This document shows, one piece after another, positions 1-11,759 of a DNA stretch of 64,000 nt. This stretch comes from Siphonodentalium dalli (Eukaryota; Mollusca; Scaphopoda; Gadilida; Siphonodentaliidae): assembly GCA_032622095.1 (NCBI GenBank), contig CP136064.1:257773863-257837862 (forward strand). The letters are read 5' to 3'. Each line of letters opens with the position of its first letter. Positions within the stretch are counted from its first letter, which is position 1. A program made the position numbers and the translations under genes. The notes under the pieces were generated by a model that had not been told where the DNA came from, searched no databases, and saw only the letters and a list, made by a program, of their open reading frames with translations.

Positions 1-63
1 NNNNNNNNNNNNNNNNNNNNNNNNNNNNNNNNNNNNNNNNNNNNNNNNNNNNNNNNNNNNNNN
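1..63. other. Assembly gap (N run)
   Basis: The window opens with 63 undetermined bases. The element to the right may be cut by this gap. Confidence 0.99.
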
Positions 64-295
64 CTTACGTTTTTCATGGGCATCAAAATTATTACTATGA
101 ATACTTGGTGATAGTTTTGAGTTATAACATGCCCCTAAGGTTTTATCCAGTTTGTTTTTAAATTCGCTATAGCATGCTTAAACATACCCAAACAAAATTA
201 AACACAAACAAATCTAAAAAAAAATAATTTTAGGGCCGATTTTACAGACCATAAATTAGGGCCTATGAGAACGGCCCGTGGCACTGAAAGGGTTA
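64..295. mobile_element. Possible right end of a TTAA-type transposon, cut by the gap
   Basis: The stretch ends GGCACTGAAAGGGTTAA at 279-295. Read inward this is TTAACCCTTTCAGTGCC, the form of a piggyBac-like terminus (TTAA target followed by CCCTTT). No matching left end is visible because the gap lies on that side. The interior is AT-rich with no coding signal. The 296-452 stretch that follows shows nothing recognisable. Confidence 0.3.
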
Positions 296-478
296 ATAGA
301 CAAGTCCTATAGTTTCCTCCCTATCTTATGGGTAGCTAGCTGTAGCTGCAAGACTAAACATCTACGTCCTACATCCGGGGCAGGGGTGGCGGATAAACTG
401 CCCCTTTCTATATTTCCAATTAACTATAAATTAACTGATACAACTGCCTTACTTAAAGGCCCACTTTACTTTCGAATC

Positions 479-967
479 CCCAGATCACATTATATACAAC
501 ATATGCCATGTTATATACCATTTGAATTCCCAGATCACATTATATACAACATATGCCATTTTATATACCATTTGAATTCCCAGATCACATTATATACAAC
601 ATATGCCATGTTATATACCATTTGAATTCCCAGATCACATTATATACAACATATGTCATGTTATATACCATTTGAATCCCCAGATCACATTATATACAAC
701 ATATGCCATGTTATATACCATTTGCCCAGATCACATTATATACAACATATGCCATGTTATATACCATTTGAATCCCCAGATCACATTATATACAACATAT
801 TCCATTTTATATACCATTTGAATCCCCAGATCACATTATATACAACATATGCCATGTTATATACCATTTGAATCCCCAGATCACATTATATACAACATAT
901 TCCATTTTATATACCATTTGAATCCCCAGATCACATTATATACAACATATTCCATTTTATATACCAC
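479..967. repeat. 50-bp satellite, about 9.7 copies
   Basis: The unit begins CAGATCACATTATATACAAC and ends ATACCATTTGAATTCC. Variants differ at ATGCC/ATTCC and GAATTCC/GAATCCC. One unit near 721 lacks about 8 bp. Frames running through the array are satellite translation, not genes. Confidence 0.95.
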
Positions 968-1068
968 TAGCAGGGTAGCCCGCCACCGGCGGCTTGTCCG
1001 AAACATTGTTTATATATTTTTTTTATTTTTAGCTCCACGCGTTTCAATAAGAAAAAATTGTACCCGGT

Positions 1069-1350
1069 AGCTCCACCCGTTTCCGAGATCTGGTCTGCGC
1101 ATGCGCGAAGCTGGCTTCGCACGGGCTCGGCGACCCGATCAAATTTGTACCCGGCCCAAGATACATTCACATAGCAAATTTCAAGTCGATAGCTCCACCC
1201 GTTTCCGATATCTCGTCTGCGCATGCGCTGCACGGGCGTCGCATGGGCTCGCCGACCCGATAAAATTTGTACCCGGCGCAAGATACATTCACATTGCAAT
1301 TTTCAAGTCGATAGCTCCACCCGTTTCCGAGATCTGCCTTTTTAATCGAG
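1069..1350. repeat. 122-bp GC-rich tandem repeat, about 2.3 copies
   Basis: AGCTCCACCCGTTTCC recurs at 1069, 1191 and 1313, a period of 122. A partial copy with ACGCGTTTC lies at 1031. Each unit carries TCTGCGCATGCGC and GTACCCGGC. The text AAATTTCAAGTCGATAGCTC resembles the 3' ends of some invertebrate LINEs or SINEs. This is the most GC-rich stretch of the first 10 kb. Confidence 0.85.
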
Positions 1351-1377
1351 ATAAATGCATTTCGTACCCGTCCTAAT

Positions 1378-2051
1378 GTACTATTTCGAGCGATAACAAT
1401 TGTCAGACTCCCATCGTGAACCTCAACACGAAGTAAACACGTGTTTCGAGCGATAACATTGCATTGAAGTCAGACTCCCATCGTGGACCCCCAAGACGAC
1501 GTAAACACGTGTTTGTTCCGGTATAACTCTGGAGACTCTGACTTCATATATATATATAATGACGTTATTAACCCCGGCCGTGCCGTTTGAGCTGATTTTA
1601 ATGACTGGGAGTGGAGTACGGGTGCTCGGAGCTTCTGGAAAACGCGTGGACGACATCGTACGTGGATTTTACCTCTAGATGGGAAGTTTGAGCTCAATCT
1701 GTCCAGCCGTTGTACTATTTCGAGCGATAACAATTGTCAGACTCCCATCGTGAACCTCAACACGAAGTAAACACGTGTTTCGAGCGATAACATTGCATTG
1801 AAGTCAGACTCCCATCGTGGACCCCCAAGACGACGTAAACACGTGTTTGTTCCGGTATAACTCTGGAGACTCTGACTTCATATATATATATAATGACGTT
1901 ATTAACCCCGGCCGTGCCGTTTGAGCTGATTTTGATGAATGGGAGTGGAGAACGGGTGCTCTGAGCTTTTCTAAACTGCGACTACGGCGGTGTCGGTGGG
2001 ATTTTACACTTACATACGAAATTTGAGCTCGATCGGATCAGTCGTTTTGGA
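1378..2051. repeat. 334-bp tandem duplication
   Basis: The block starting GTACTATTTCGAGCG at 1378 recurs at 1712. The first ~220 bp are nearly identical; the last ~110 bp are diverged. Each copy holds two sub-repeats of CAGACTCCCATCGTG and ends in text like GAGCTCGATCGGATCAGTCG, which is LINE-tail-like. A TATATATATA run occurs within each copy. Confidence 0.9.
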
Positions 2052-2104
2052 TTCTATGAAGTACACACATATATATATACGAAGTCTCAAAATATATAGT
2101 ATAG

Positions 2105-2464
2105 AAGATTTATAAAATGGAATATGTTGAATATATATTCAACATATTCCATTTTATATACCATTTGAATTCCCAGATCACATTATATACAACATATGCC
2201 ATGTTATATACCATTTGAATTCCCAGATCACATTATATACAACATATGCCATGTTATATACCATTTGAATCCCCAGATCACATTATATGCAACATATTCC
2301 ATTTTATATACCATTTGAATCCCCAGATCACATTATATTCAAAATATTCCATTTTATATACCATTTGAATCCCCAGATCACATTATATTCAACATATTCC
2401 ATTTTATATACCATTTGAATCCCTAGATCACATTATATACAACATATTCCATTTTATATACCAC
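2105..2464. repeat. 50-bp satellite, second array, with a terminal inversion
   Basis: About seven units have the same sequence and direction as the 479-967 array. At 2111-2158 a half-unit is inverted, making a palindrome centred on GAATATATATTC. Like the left array, it ends in ACCACT rather than the usual ACCATT, so the two arrays may descend from one block. Confidence 0.9.
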
Positions 2465-2838
2465 TTGAAAGAGAGAGCTGCAAAACATTGTATTATCAAC
2501 TTATCCGGTGTAATAAACTGTGAACATGTTGTTTTTGTTAAGGTACCGACGTGTGTTCTGTGCTTAATTTTTATCTGGTCAGTACTGCAAGTCTATTATT
2601 CTCAATGGAAGGGGAATAACTCTATCTCTTAGTTGTGAATTATGATGCATTCTGGGGTAAATAGTGAGGGAAGTCTTGGTGCGAATCTGAGAATAACTTG
2701 GTGGACACTCCTGAGCCACAACCATCCCGTATTCCAGTAGAATATATATATTTTTGGTTCCTCTTTCAAATGGTATATAATATGCAATAGATTGTATATA
2801 ATGTGATCTGGGCATTCAATAATTAAGTGGCCCTTTAA

Positions 2839-3340
2839 ATACAAAGTTCTCTTTTGAAGTTGGCTATTGCATTAAAATATAAATAAATATTATTTTCAAA
2901 ATATTAAAGAGAAATTGGGGTCCATGAACATATATATTTATATTCTGTCTTTAATGTTTAATATTGGTAAATTTGTTATTTAGAACAAAAGGCCTAGTTT
3001 ATCTTATAAGGTTATCCTGAATCTATTGGCTGTGACACCCCCCCCCCCCCCCCCAAAACTTCATAATTTTGACTCCTAATACTATACTGACTGACCAAAT
3101 GTTGACCTTGATTATTTATTAATCATGAACTGATTGACCTCTCTTGGAGTAGACAGCAACAGTCAGGTAAATAATGCATATGAAGTTCCCCCATAATGAA
3201 CTCACCTATAAACATGAAACAGATTCAGACAGGTGCCGCACAGGTGTTCATCTTACCTGTAGGGGTACCTGAGATATAATTAGAATATTACATCATCTCT
3301 GACCTCAAGTAGGCCCCATGGAGGATGAGTAAATCCATTA
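2839..3340. other. AT-rich unique sequence, no feature seen
   Basis: No long frame, RNA or paired repeat is visible. A homopolymeric C tract of about 17 bases lies near 3038. Confidence 0.6.
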
Positions 3341-4831
3341 CATAATTCTCATGAGGATTGGCAGCCAACTATAACCACACATGATGGAAATAACACAGAT
3401 AGAAATTCCAACACTGCCAAGAAATTTATTTACAGCTTACTCTTGGAGTACCTCTAAGTGGAGTACGTTTGAATTGTACCAGAAGTCATCATTATTTTAA
3501 CTCCGCAATTGACAATAGGTGCGTACTGAAGTCAAAATGCAAAAGATGAAATATGATTTTTTCACTGGACTACTGGTCAGGGGTACATGTACCTCAGCAC
3601 GGTGGCATGCATGGGATTCAGCACACTTGTCCTGCATGTCCTACATACAAATGCATATATTTACATAGGAAAACAGTGTACTTCTGAGGGTACCCCCTTT
3701 CCCTTTAATGATGAAGCGGCCCCTTCTGCAGGGAATAATTCTCATGAGGATTGGCAGCCAACTATAATCACTTGATGGAAGTAACAGACAAAGAAATCCC
3801 TCCACTGCCAAGAGGCTTATTACTGGGGTATTTTTAAATGGAATTCTTTTGAATTTACCAGAAGTTAAGTTATCAGCAGATTTAACCCTTTCATGACAGG
3901 AGTTGCGCTGGTGCAGCATTACCGATCCTGTGCCAGTACATTACTTCTCATCTATGCAGATATGTGAGTCTCCCTTATAGGGAGCCTTGCATATATAATA
4001 GAATGCACTGGTTTACAAGGTCATGGTAAATATATTGTTAGGCTAATCTATTCTCTTATATATGTGAGGCTCCCTATGGGAGATTCGCATATATAAGAAA
4101 ATGCATTGGCACAGGGTTTTCACAAAATTTCACGTTCTTCCAAGCTCCCGAAGGGTTAACTGAAGTCAAAGTGCAAAAGGTACGAAAAGATTTTTCACTA
4201 TCTACTGTTCATGGACTGTGGAGAATGGTGGCACAAAAGGGATTTAGCAGACTTGTCTGACAACTATACAAATTCATGTATTTACATTGGAAAACAGTGT
4301 ATTTCTGAATCCCCCCCCCCTGCCCCGCCACCCCTGCTGCAGAGATTATATCAATAGTTAACCCTCTGTTAACTGGATGCTCATTGCCGAGTAGTTACTT
4401 GATTGCCATTGATACATAATTCTCATAAGGATTGGCATCCAACTTTAACCACATGATTGAAGTAAGAGACAGAAGTCCCTCCGCTGCCAAGAGGCTTATT
4501 CTTGGGATGTTTTTTTATTCTTTCATATTTTACCAGTAGTCAGGTTATCAGCAGTTTTAACTGAATTCGTGGTGCAAAAGGTGAGAACATATTTTTCACT
4601 GACTACAGTTCATGGACTGCAGAGAATGATGGCATAAAATGGATTCAGCACCCTTGCCTTTTGTCTGTCAACTATACAAATTCATGTATTTACATTGGAA
4701 AACAATGTACTTCTGAATCCCCCCTGCCCTTTAACGCTTACCCCAACCCTACTGCAGGAGTTTTTATCAATTGTTAATCACCTGATAACAGGATACTCAC
4801 TGATGAGTAGTTACTTGATTCCAATTGCTAT
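3341..4831. repeat. ~400-bp tandem repeat, three copies plus a distant partial copy
   Basis: Copies start at ATAATTCTCAT near 3341, 3735 and 4416. Each contains TTGGCA(G/T)CCAACT, CACTGCCAAGA, TTTTTCACT and TTACAT(A/T)GGAAAACA in order. A partial diverged copy lies near 5375-5520. The middle copy is longer only because a P2 MITE is inserted at 3882. No coding frame is shared between copies. Confidence 0.85.
3882..4159. mobile_element. P2 MITE (piggyBac-like) inserted in a tandem repeat
   Basis: It begins TTAACCCTTTCATGAC and ends CGAAGGGTTAA. Inside are two hairpins built from TTATATATGYGAG(T/G)CTCCC and its complement. The neighbouring repeat copy at about 4555 has an intact single TTAA at the equivalent site, so target duplication of TTAA is directly visible. 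Confidence 0.85.
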
Positions 4832-5374
4832 ATAATTATCAATATCAAACAAAAGTAGCCTATTTTGTGATGAGCTATTGTTCCAAACATATTTTTTCAT
4901 AGATTATAAACCATATAAGGAGTAAAATATTTGCATTTCGAACATCTTCAATGTTGGAAAATTCCAACTGATGGCCATTTCATTCATTTCCAAAAGTAGT
5001 ATAATATGAAAATGTTGGTTTAAAAACAATAAATTCCTCAGTAATAAATTGTTGGAAAATCAAACTATAAGAACAATTTCAACCCATTGTTGGGTGTTAA
5101 ATCTACAACTAATGTGCAACTAACTATCAGAAAATGCTGGAACTTGTTGACGGACAATTGATTTATATTGTTTTCATATTCTTCATTGTTTAATTATTGT
5201 GACATGCTCTTTATTGTTCTATTTCTAAGATGACACAAACCTGTTATGTCATGTGCATATATCCAATAAATGATTTGATTTGAATGTTGTGTTAATAGGT
5301 ATGAAATTTCCATATGTTAAACATTTTGACCCCCCCCCCCCTCCATTGCACACCCCTGAGTGGGGTGCATGAAT
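4832..5374. other. AT-rich sequence without a recognisable feature
   Basis: No convincing frame or repeat pairing is seen. A C tract of about 12 bases lies near 5330. Confidence 0.5.
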
Positions 5375-5708
5375 GTGCTTCATGGACTCTTGCCCTTGAC
5401 TGACAACTGTGCCAATTCATGTATTTACATTGGAGAAAGCACCCTTCTGAAGGTTACCAGGAGTCAAGTGTTTATCAGCACTTTCAACTCTGCCATTAAC
5501 AATGAAGCCAAAAAGCATTATTCAATCTGAGAGTAAACCCTGTATTAATGATTATTGTTGTCAGAGTTATCAAAGCTAAGGAATCAGACTAGGAGAGATA
5601 ACATTATGTATCAAGATAATATTTACTCAGATCTAAACCAAGTGTGAAATAAGCATGAAATAATAAAGGTGCCATATATCTCAATATACCAATGAAATTA
5701 AGCATGAA

Positions 5709-6050
5709 TTAACAACCCTTCCATGACTGGAGCTTTCTGAAATTTTGCAAAAACCCTGTGCCAATACATTCTCTTATATATGCAAGTCTCCCATAGGGAG
5801 CCTTGCATATATAAGGGAATGCATTGGCCTAATAATATATACCATGACCTTGTATTTGAATGTACATGACTAGAAGTCCTTCCTTACAACTCCATGTAGC
5901 AAAGGATTAGTTTTTTACTGGTGTTTTTCCTGGAGAATTCATTTTCTCATATACCTTAACACATGACCTTGTAAGCCAGTGCATTCTCTTATGCATTGGA
6001 ACAGGATCGTTAATGCTGCACCAGCGCTGCTCCCATCATAAAAGGGTTAA
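5709..6050. mobile_element. P2 MITE with an extra internal segment
   Basis: TTAA at 5709-5712 and 6047-6050. The left end reads ACAACCCTTCCATGAC, the right end ATAAAAGGGTTAA. The first hairpin (TATGCAAGTCTCCC / GGGAGCCTTGCATA) is intact. The second is broken by about 90 bp of unrelated sequence around 5860-5950. Confidence 0.75.
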
Positions 6051-6391
6051 ATAAATCATATATAAAAATATCAACACAGTGAACATTATAACCTCATCAA
6101 ATCACATATTCCCCAATAATTCCACAAATAATGCACTAAATCCACTATCACCAATAAACTCCGATCCGGACACAGATATTAAATCAAACAACGGTAATGT
6201 CCAGACATAGCTATGGTTACAATTTCCCTAGTGAGTGTCAAACATATTATATGCATATGTATGTGATTTATGGAGGCATTGCATCAGTATGTGATGGAAA
6301 TAATACGAAGGAATGCCTTGGGATAACATTAATATTAGGAAGGACTGCATTGGGATAACATGAACCCTTTCTATACAAATACTCATTGATG

Positions 6392-6544
6392 AGTTCCTTA
6401 GGAAAATGATCCGTCTGACCTTGTCTTTTCCTCTGTATGTCGTCTGCTTGTATTACATGAACACCCTTCCAAATGAATAATAAACCTTTCCAATGTATAC
6501 TTTTTAACTGGATGGGAGAATCCATTTAGTACCGAAAGGGTTAA
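6392..6544. mobile_element. P4 element fragment (TTAA type)
   Basis: It contains GTCGTCTGCTTGTATTACAT, AATGAATAATAAACC and GGGAGAATCCATTTAGTA, and ends GAAAGGGTTAA. The same series recurs at 44130-44284 and 62110-62338, so this is a dispersed family whose right end is piggyBac-like. No clear left terminus is seen. Confidence 0.55.
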
Positions 6545-6873
6545 TACATAGATACGCATATTCAGAAATTTTAATTTGATTAAATTCATGCACTTTAAAG
6601 GACAAGGTGAAATGAAATTGAAAATAAAATTTTCAAACAATAAAATTATCGGAATCAAATGGTGTGGCACCCTGCAATGTTATACAATGTTATACAATGT
6701 CTGAATTCAATGAAAGATCTTTGATTCAAACATTTTTCATTTTTCAATCACAGGGAGGTTTATGTTTTTCCAGCTGAATTGTTTGATATTCAAAGCTATA
6801 ATGGCGTCAAGTCTCAATGCATATTATTATAATTTATAATAACAATAACAATAATAACATAACGTATTAAGAT

Positions 6874-7315
6874 CAAGTCTGAATTTAGAGTGTCTGACAT
6901 TTGCAGAATGAGGTCCCCAGAAGGTGAGTTTAGTGATGCTATCCCACACAGTGGGCTAGCATCACCAAATGCACCCTCTGGGGACCTCATTCTGCTTAGG
7001 CTTCATCTTCAGGGAAGTATCTATAGTCTGAAATTAACATTGTTTTCAGTTACTTTTTCCCTTCTGGTAAGTCTCTATATCCCCTAATTAGTGGAAGATG
7101 AGGTGCAAAATCGAGGTGACTAATGGGAGAACATCACCAACTTCAAATGAGGAACTTCAATCTGATCCTGGGTCTCCCATAGCAGTTGAGGCCTAAGGAG
7201 AATGAGGTCCCCAGAGGGTGAATTTGGTGATGCTAGCATGCCGTGCAGGATAGCCCAACTAAATTCACCCTCTGGGAAAATTCTGTAAATGTCAGACACC
7301 ATAAATTCAGACTTA
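6874..7315. mobile_element. M2 MITE, full length
   Basis: The ends are CAAGTCTGAATTTAGAGTG and its near complement. Two palindromes are built on GAATGAGGTCCCCAGA / TCTGGGGACCTCATTC. Between them is an AT-rich spacer containing TTAACATTGTTTTCAGTTAC, found in other full copies. The frames inside are palindrome translations, not genes. Confidence 0.85.
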
Positions 7316-7867
7316 ATCAACATGAGACGAGAGATAATAATAATAATAATATAATGTATATATAAAGAATCTATTTTCTCAGATCCAATCTCTCTGGGAA
7401 TAAATATTGTTTACACCAAGTGTGGAATAAGCATGTAAACTATCTCAACAGACATGTACTGAGTACTTCACCAAATCATTGAATCACATATTCCCCAATT
7501 TCCAGGAATAGCTTACTAAATCCACTATCACAGAAATAAATCCACCACAGGAATAAACTCCGATCCGCGATCCCGATATTAAATCAAACAACATTAATGG
7601 CCAGAGATAGCGACGAGATGATTTCCTGAATCCGACAGAACGAGACTTGCTATTAAAATTGGGTCAGATTTTTACTGTTATTCTCTGCATGGACATGGAA
7701 TACAATGATCATGAGTCCTCAAACATATACATATTATCTATACTAATAAAATATATGTGTCAGATGTATGGAGACATTGGTTCAGTATGTGAAATAAATA
7801 TTATGATGGACTGCATCGTCTGCATGCATTCGAATATCATTAATACGACTGTTTGTTCATTTTCAAT

Positions 7868-8031
7868 CAGGGGTGGACCCAGAGGCGGTCAAAGTGGGGC
7901 TAGGGGAGTGTTAGCTCCCTCGTTGGGAGAAACCTGCAATGGTCAGCCCGGTTGCTTCAGGGATCCTATAGACCCTCCCCCTTGCAGGGGATCATAGCCC
8001 CTGCATCGGGGAAATCCTAGCACCACCCCTG
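7868..8031. mobile_element. Short hAT-like inverted-repeat element
   Basis: It begins CAGGGGTGGACCC and ends GCACCACCCCTG, giving a matched terminus CAGGGGTGG. That form is typical of hAT non-autonomous elements. Flanks are TTTTCAAT and TTTTAATT, a poor 8-bp match, so target duplication is uncertain. The interior is GC-rich with no transposase. Confidence 0.45.
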
Positions 8032-8089
8032 TTTTAATTTGACTAAATTCAGGAACTTTTCAAAGACAAGGATGAATGAAAAAATCAAG

Positions 8090-8307
8090 TACAGTTTAAT
8101 GCCCTAAATAATCGACTCCTTAACCACAGCAAAATTATGGGTAATTTTTCAAGATTTAGAAGGAAATATGGCTTGTTGCCATTCATCGGAAAGCTCTCAG
8201 TGAGAGCTTTCCGATGAATGGCACAAGCCATATTTCCGTCTAAATCCTGAAAAATTACCCATAATTCTGCTGTGGTTAAGGAGCAGACTATTTAGGGCAT
8301 TACTGTA
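8090..8307. mobile_element. M1 MITE (Tc1/mariner-like palindrome)
   Basis: TA-CAGTTTAATGCCC at the left and GGGCATTACTG-TA at the right enclose a near-perfect foldback of about 105 bp per arm, with a centre at GAAAGCTCTCAGTGAGAGC. TA flanks and CAGT-type ends are characteristic of Tc1/mariner MITEs. No coding sequence. Confidence 0.85.
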
Positions 8308-8335
8308 CTTTTCAATAAATTATAATAGAAACTTA

Positions 8336-8538
8336 TTAACCCTTTCATGACGGAGTTGCGTTGGTGCAGCATGAAATATCATGCAACAGTGCATTCTCTT
8401 AGAAGGTCAAGGTAAATATTGTTAGGCCAATGTATTCTCTTATATATGCGAGGTTTCCTATATAATACACATATAAGAGAATGCATTGGCGAAGGGTTTT
8501 CACAAAATTTCAGGAAGCTCCAGTCATGGAAGGGTTAA
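8336..8538. mobile_element. P2 MITE, internally shortened
   Basis: TTAACCCTTTCATGAC at the left and CATGGAAGGGTTAA at the right. One hairpin is reduced and the other retains TATATGCGAGG. The TTAA target is duplicated at both ends. Confidence 0.8.
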
Positions 8539-9215
8539 GGAAGGGAGTCGTCACTGAAATCCAAAAAAATTTCAATCCGAATGCAACACCCTGTAATTTC
8601 AGGGCTGGCGGTCTAGAAAATCCAGGAGGGCTATAGCCCTCCTCAACTTTTATAGTTTTGATATTTTACCTGAGTTAATACAGTAATGTTTATCGTTCCC
8701 TGTCTGAATTGCTTGAAATTCTTGGAATCAAACCTCTATGCAGAATACAACAGCAGATAATAATACATGTAATAACATAAATGTATCAAGAATCTGTTTG
8801 TTCAGATCCAAGCCAAGTGTGAAATAAGCATGGATTAATTCCCAATTTCATCCATATATTTATGAGTGGATGAGAGGAATTATCTCAATATAGAGGGAAG
8901 GAATAGGAGGGAATAATATGCTAATTTGCTTCCTACATAGTCCTGAGTATATGGTAACGATATATGGAATTAATATAGTGTGTAAAAATATCTCAATATG
9001 GCTCACCAATTCATCGAATCACATATTCCTCAAATATTCCAAATATTCCACAAATAGCGCACTAAATCCACAGCAGGAATAAACTCGATCCACAATACAG
9101 ATATTAAATCAAACAACAGTAAAGGCCAGACATACCAATGAGATGATATCCCAAATCCGGCTGAATGAGTCTTGCTGAATCGGGTCAGATTTTTACTGTT
9201 ATTCTCTGCATGGGC

Positions 9216-10355
9216 CATTCATTCACACTCCGCAGAATACAACCACCATAAGTGCAAACTATCCACTTTGTATTTAGTGTCAATAGCTCCGGGATAAAGA
9301 GGACAATATCGCGGAGTGGAGACTGTTGGCGATTCAATGATACAAAAGAGACGCTATGAGATTTCTATTGTCCGTTATAATGTCTCTAATTTCAGAGTAA
9401 CTTAATCGCAGGGGTTCATTTCAAATGGAAAATCACTCTATGTCCCATTCATACAATACTATATGGAGCAACACTGCATAATGTTACCTATCTATAATAA
9501 TCACAAGTCTATTTTCACACAAACTGTATAGACATGTAGACCAATTTGTTTGTGTCTATGTGATGGGTGAACCAAAACACATAAATAACTCACACCCTTA
9601 ATATCACTCATTTACACCACCAACAAGACTAAAATTGTCTAAATTTAAACTAAATTTTAGCATTGAATATTTTAAAATATTGTATATACAAGTATGTACT
9701 ATTATGAGATTTTCTTGTGTTCGCATGCATGAACAAATTCTCATTTCTATTAGAAATGTAATGGCTATGGTTCTGTTGTCACTACATGGAATAGTGGGAA
9801 TACTTTAGTTCACAAAGAACTGTACCTCCACCCCAACATATATATAGGCCTATGCACTTATGGACTTACTTCATTAAATAAAATCAATCAGTTAGTATCA
9901 AAACACTATCCCAATTGGAAGATTGTAGTAATTAACTAATATTGTCAAAAATTCCAACCATATCAACTCTACCATTTCAGAGGACACAACGATTGAACTA
10001 TTTATGAAATGTAAATATTTACTGCTTTATTCGGGACGCATTATTGGGCATAAATATTACGACAATGACAGTCACTGCATATAGTTTGTTTACAACAATG
10101 ACGCTGTTTCCGGACTATTTGATATCAAATTTATGAAAATAGCTTATTTTGTCATGATTATATGTTATTCTCATCAGGGGAGTGTTTCACATCACTTTAA
10201 ATAGAATTGACAGTGTTTATTCTGTTATCCCAATAATTACTTTTATATAATTTTAATTACGGTAATGGACATTAAAATTGAGAATTTAAAATCTGTCATA
10301 TGTAGTAAAGTAAAAATATTTCCTAATAATTTACTAAAGCCCCCCATAAAGTAAT
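9216..10355. other. AT-rich unique sequence, no gene seen
   Basis: More than 1 kb without an open frame of note, paired repeat or RNA-like fold that I could support. Confidence 0.5.
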
Positions 10356-10630
10356 ACTTGTATTATATCAAACGTCTTATAAATTATATTAATAAATTGT
10401 TATAATACATACTTGTATTATATCAAACGTCTTATAAATTATATTAATAAATTGTTATAATACATACTTGTATTATATCAAACGTCTTATAAATTATATT
10501 AATAAATTGTTATAATACATACTTGTATTATATCAAACGTCTTATAAATTATATTAATAAATTGTTATAATACATACTTGTATTATACCAAACGTCTTAT
10601 AAATTATATTAATAAATTGTTATAATACAT
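10356..10630. repeat. 55-bp tandem repeat, exactly five copies
   Basis: The unit starts ACTTGTATTATATCAAACGT. Copies begin at 10356, 10411, 10466, 10521 and 10576. They are essentially identical; the only substitution I saw is ATACC for ATATC in the fifth. Such uniformity implies recent expansion. It is unrelated to the 55-bp satellite at 45.5-51.8 kb. Confidence 0.95.
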
Positions 10631-10859
10631 ACAGTAAACGAAACAGATTTTATAAATCCCGAACACGAGAGCCAGCAACGAAAGAGTGAATGAGCACACA
10701 CTGCCCTAAAATTCCCGGTAGTACTTCCTCCTTGGTGTACTTATTAATGGGGGTTATGAGAAGTACACAGCACTGACAGTAGTCCTATAATTTGTGTGTA
10801 GACAATTTAATGGGCCAGCAGCCTCTGTAATCCTGTATAAGAGATGTGTCATTTGTCAG

Positions 10860-11735
10860 AGTACCTCAGGAGAGGTTACCACATGGGGAACGGTTACATG
10901 CTGTGCTGGATGAGGTTACCACAGTGGGATGGTTACATGCTCATTGCTGTGCTGTATGATTCAAACATATGGACACATGCATGCGTCCAAACACCATACT
11001 TCCAAGTCATGATATCATATGTTCTATTCTGTGAAATTTAACCATGTTGTTATATACTGTGGTTACTAATTCCTTTGAACCTTAACACCTTTATAATGTA
11101 AAATATATATTGGAGGGAACGTGAATTGAAAGAAAGCAGATTTGTTTTAAATATTATGAAGAAAAAAATAAAAGACATATCTCTTTCGATATATTCTGTT
11201 TCAATGTTTGTCGGAGGGAATTAATTAATATAAAAAAAATCTTTTCTCTTTTAAATAATATATTACTACATACAGTAATGCCCTAAATAATCGACTCCTT
11301 AACCATAGCCGAATTATGGGTAATTTTTCAGGATTTAGTCGGAAATATGGCTTGTTACCATTCATCGGAAAGCTCTCACTGAATATTTCTGACTAAATCC
11401 TGAAAAATTACCCATAATTCGGCTATGTTTAAGGAGTTATTTAGGGCATTACTGTATATACTATAGTTTATAGCTTTGACACCAGACATAATATGAGGGG
11501 GTGGTGATTTATACATTTAAGAAGAGTTCTTACCATTAGCACAGGGGAAGGTTACATGCTGTGCAGGCTGATTCACATCTGGTCAGACACATGTTAGATG
11601 GGATTCTCTCACCAGGGGGGTGGTTACATGCTGTGGCTGTTCACTCATACATCTGGACTGGCACATGCATCCAACAAGATACATCTGGACATGATATGAT
11701 ATGTTTTATAACTGGTATGAAATTTAATCCTTGGT
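10860..11735. repeat. Diverged ~0.65-kb duplication
   Basis: GGTTACATGCTGTG, a (T/A)C(A/T)GGAC-like motif, CACATGCATCCAA or its variant, and CATGATATGATATGTT recur near 10880-11040 and 11550-11735. An M1 MITE sits between. No coding signal is conserved. Confidence 0.55.
11271..11456. mobile_element. M1 MITE with a deleted centre
   Basis: TA-CAGTAATGCCC to GGGCATTACTG-TA. The right arm lacks about 35 bp near the centre, so the arms are unequal. Confidence 0.85.
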
Positions 11736-11759
11736 ATTTTGATTACTCTGAATGCTTTG

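Larger units (their letters stand above)
453..2838. mobile_element. Satellite-carrying TTAA-flanked element
   Basis: TTAA stands at 453-456 and 2835-2838. The inner ends are imperfect inverted repeats: AGGCCCACTT on the left, and AGGGCCACTT on the complement of the right. Both run on to CCAGATCACATTATATAC, which is also part of the 50-bp satellite. The element holds two direct arrays of that satellite (479-967 and 2105-2464), one inverted unit near 2763-2816, and a GC-rich core of 122-bp and 334-bp repeats. There is no transposase frame, so it is non-autonomous. TTAA targets with AGG termini suggest Kolobok or a related TTAA family, but this is inference. Confidence 0.5.
5540..9215. repeat. 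Diverged ~1.5-kb segment present about three times in tandem
   Basis: The landmarks CAGATC(C/T)AA, CCAAGTGTG(A/G)AATAAGCATG, CACATATTCC, CACTAAATCCAC and GATATTAAATCAAACAAC recur in the same order near 5620-6230, 7380-7640 and 8800-9130. The last two copies share GGTCAGATTTTTACTG and CTCTGCATGG. Each copy carries different MITEs, so the copies predate those insertions. No conserved frame is shared. Confidence 0.7.

Noticed and set aside
278-871. Plus-strand frames rich in IIYNICHVIYHL
   Set aside because: They are translations of the 50-bp satellite.
6890-7323. Frames of the MRSPEGEF..ASPNSPSGDLIL kind here and at about 21200, 37555, 53670 and 61963
   Set aside because: They translate the M2 palindrome on either strand; the same residues recur at each M2 copy with no conserved length.
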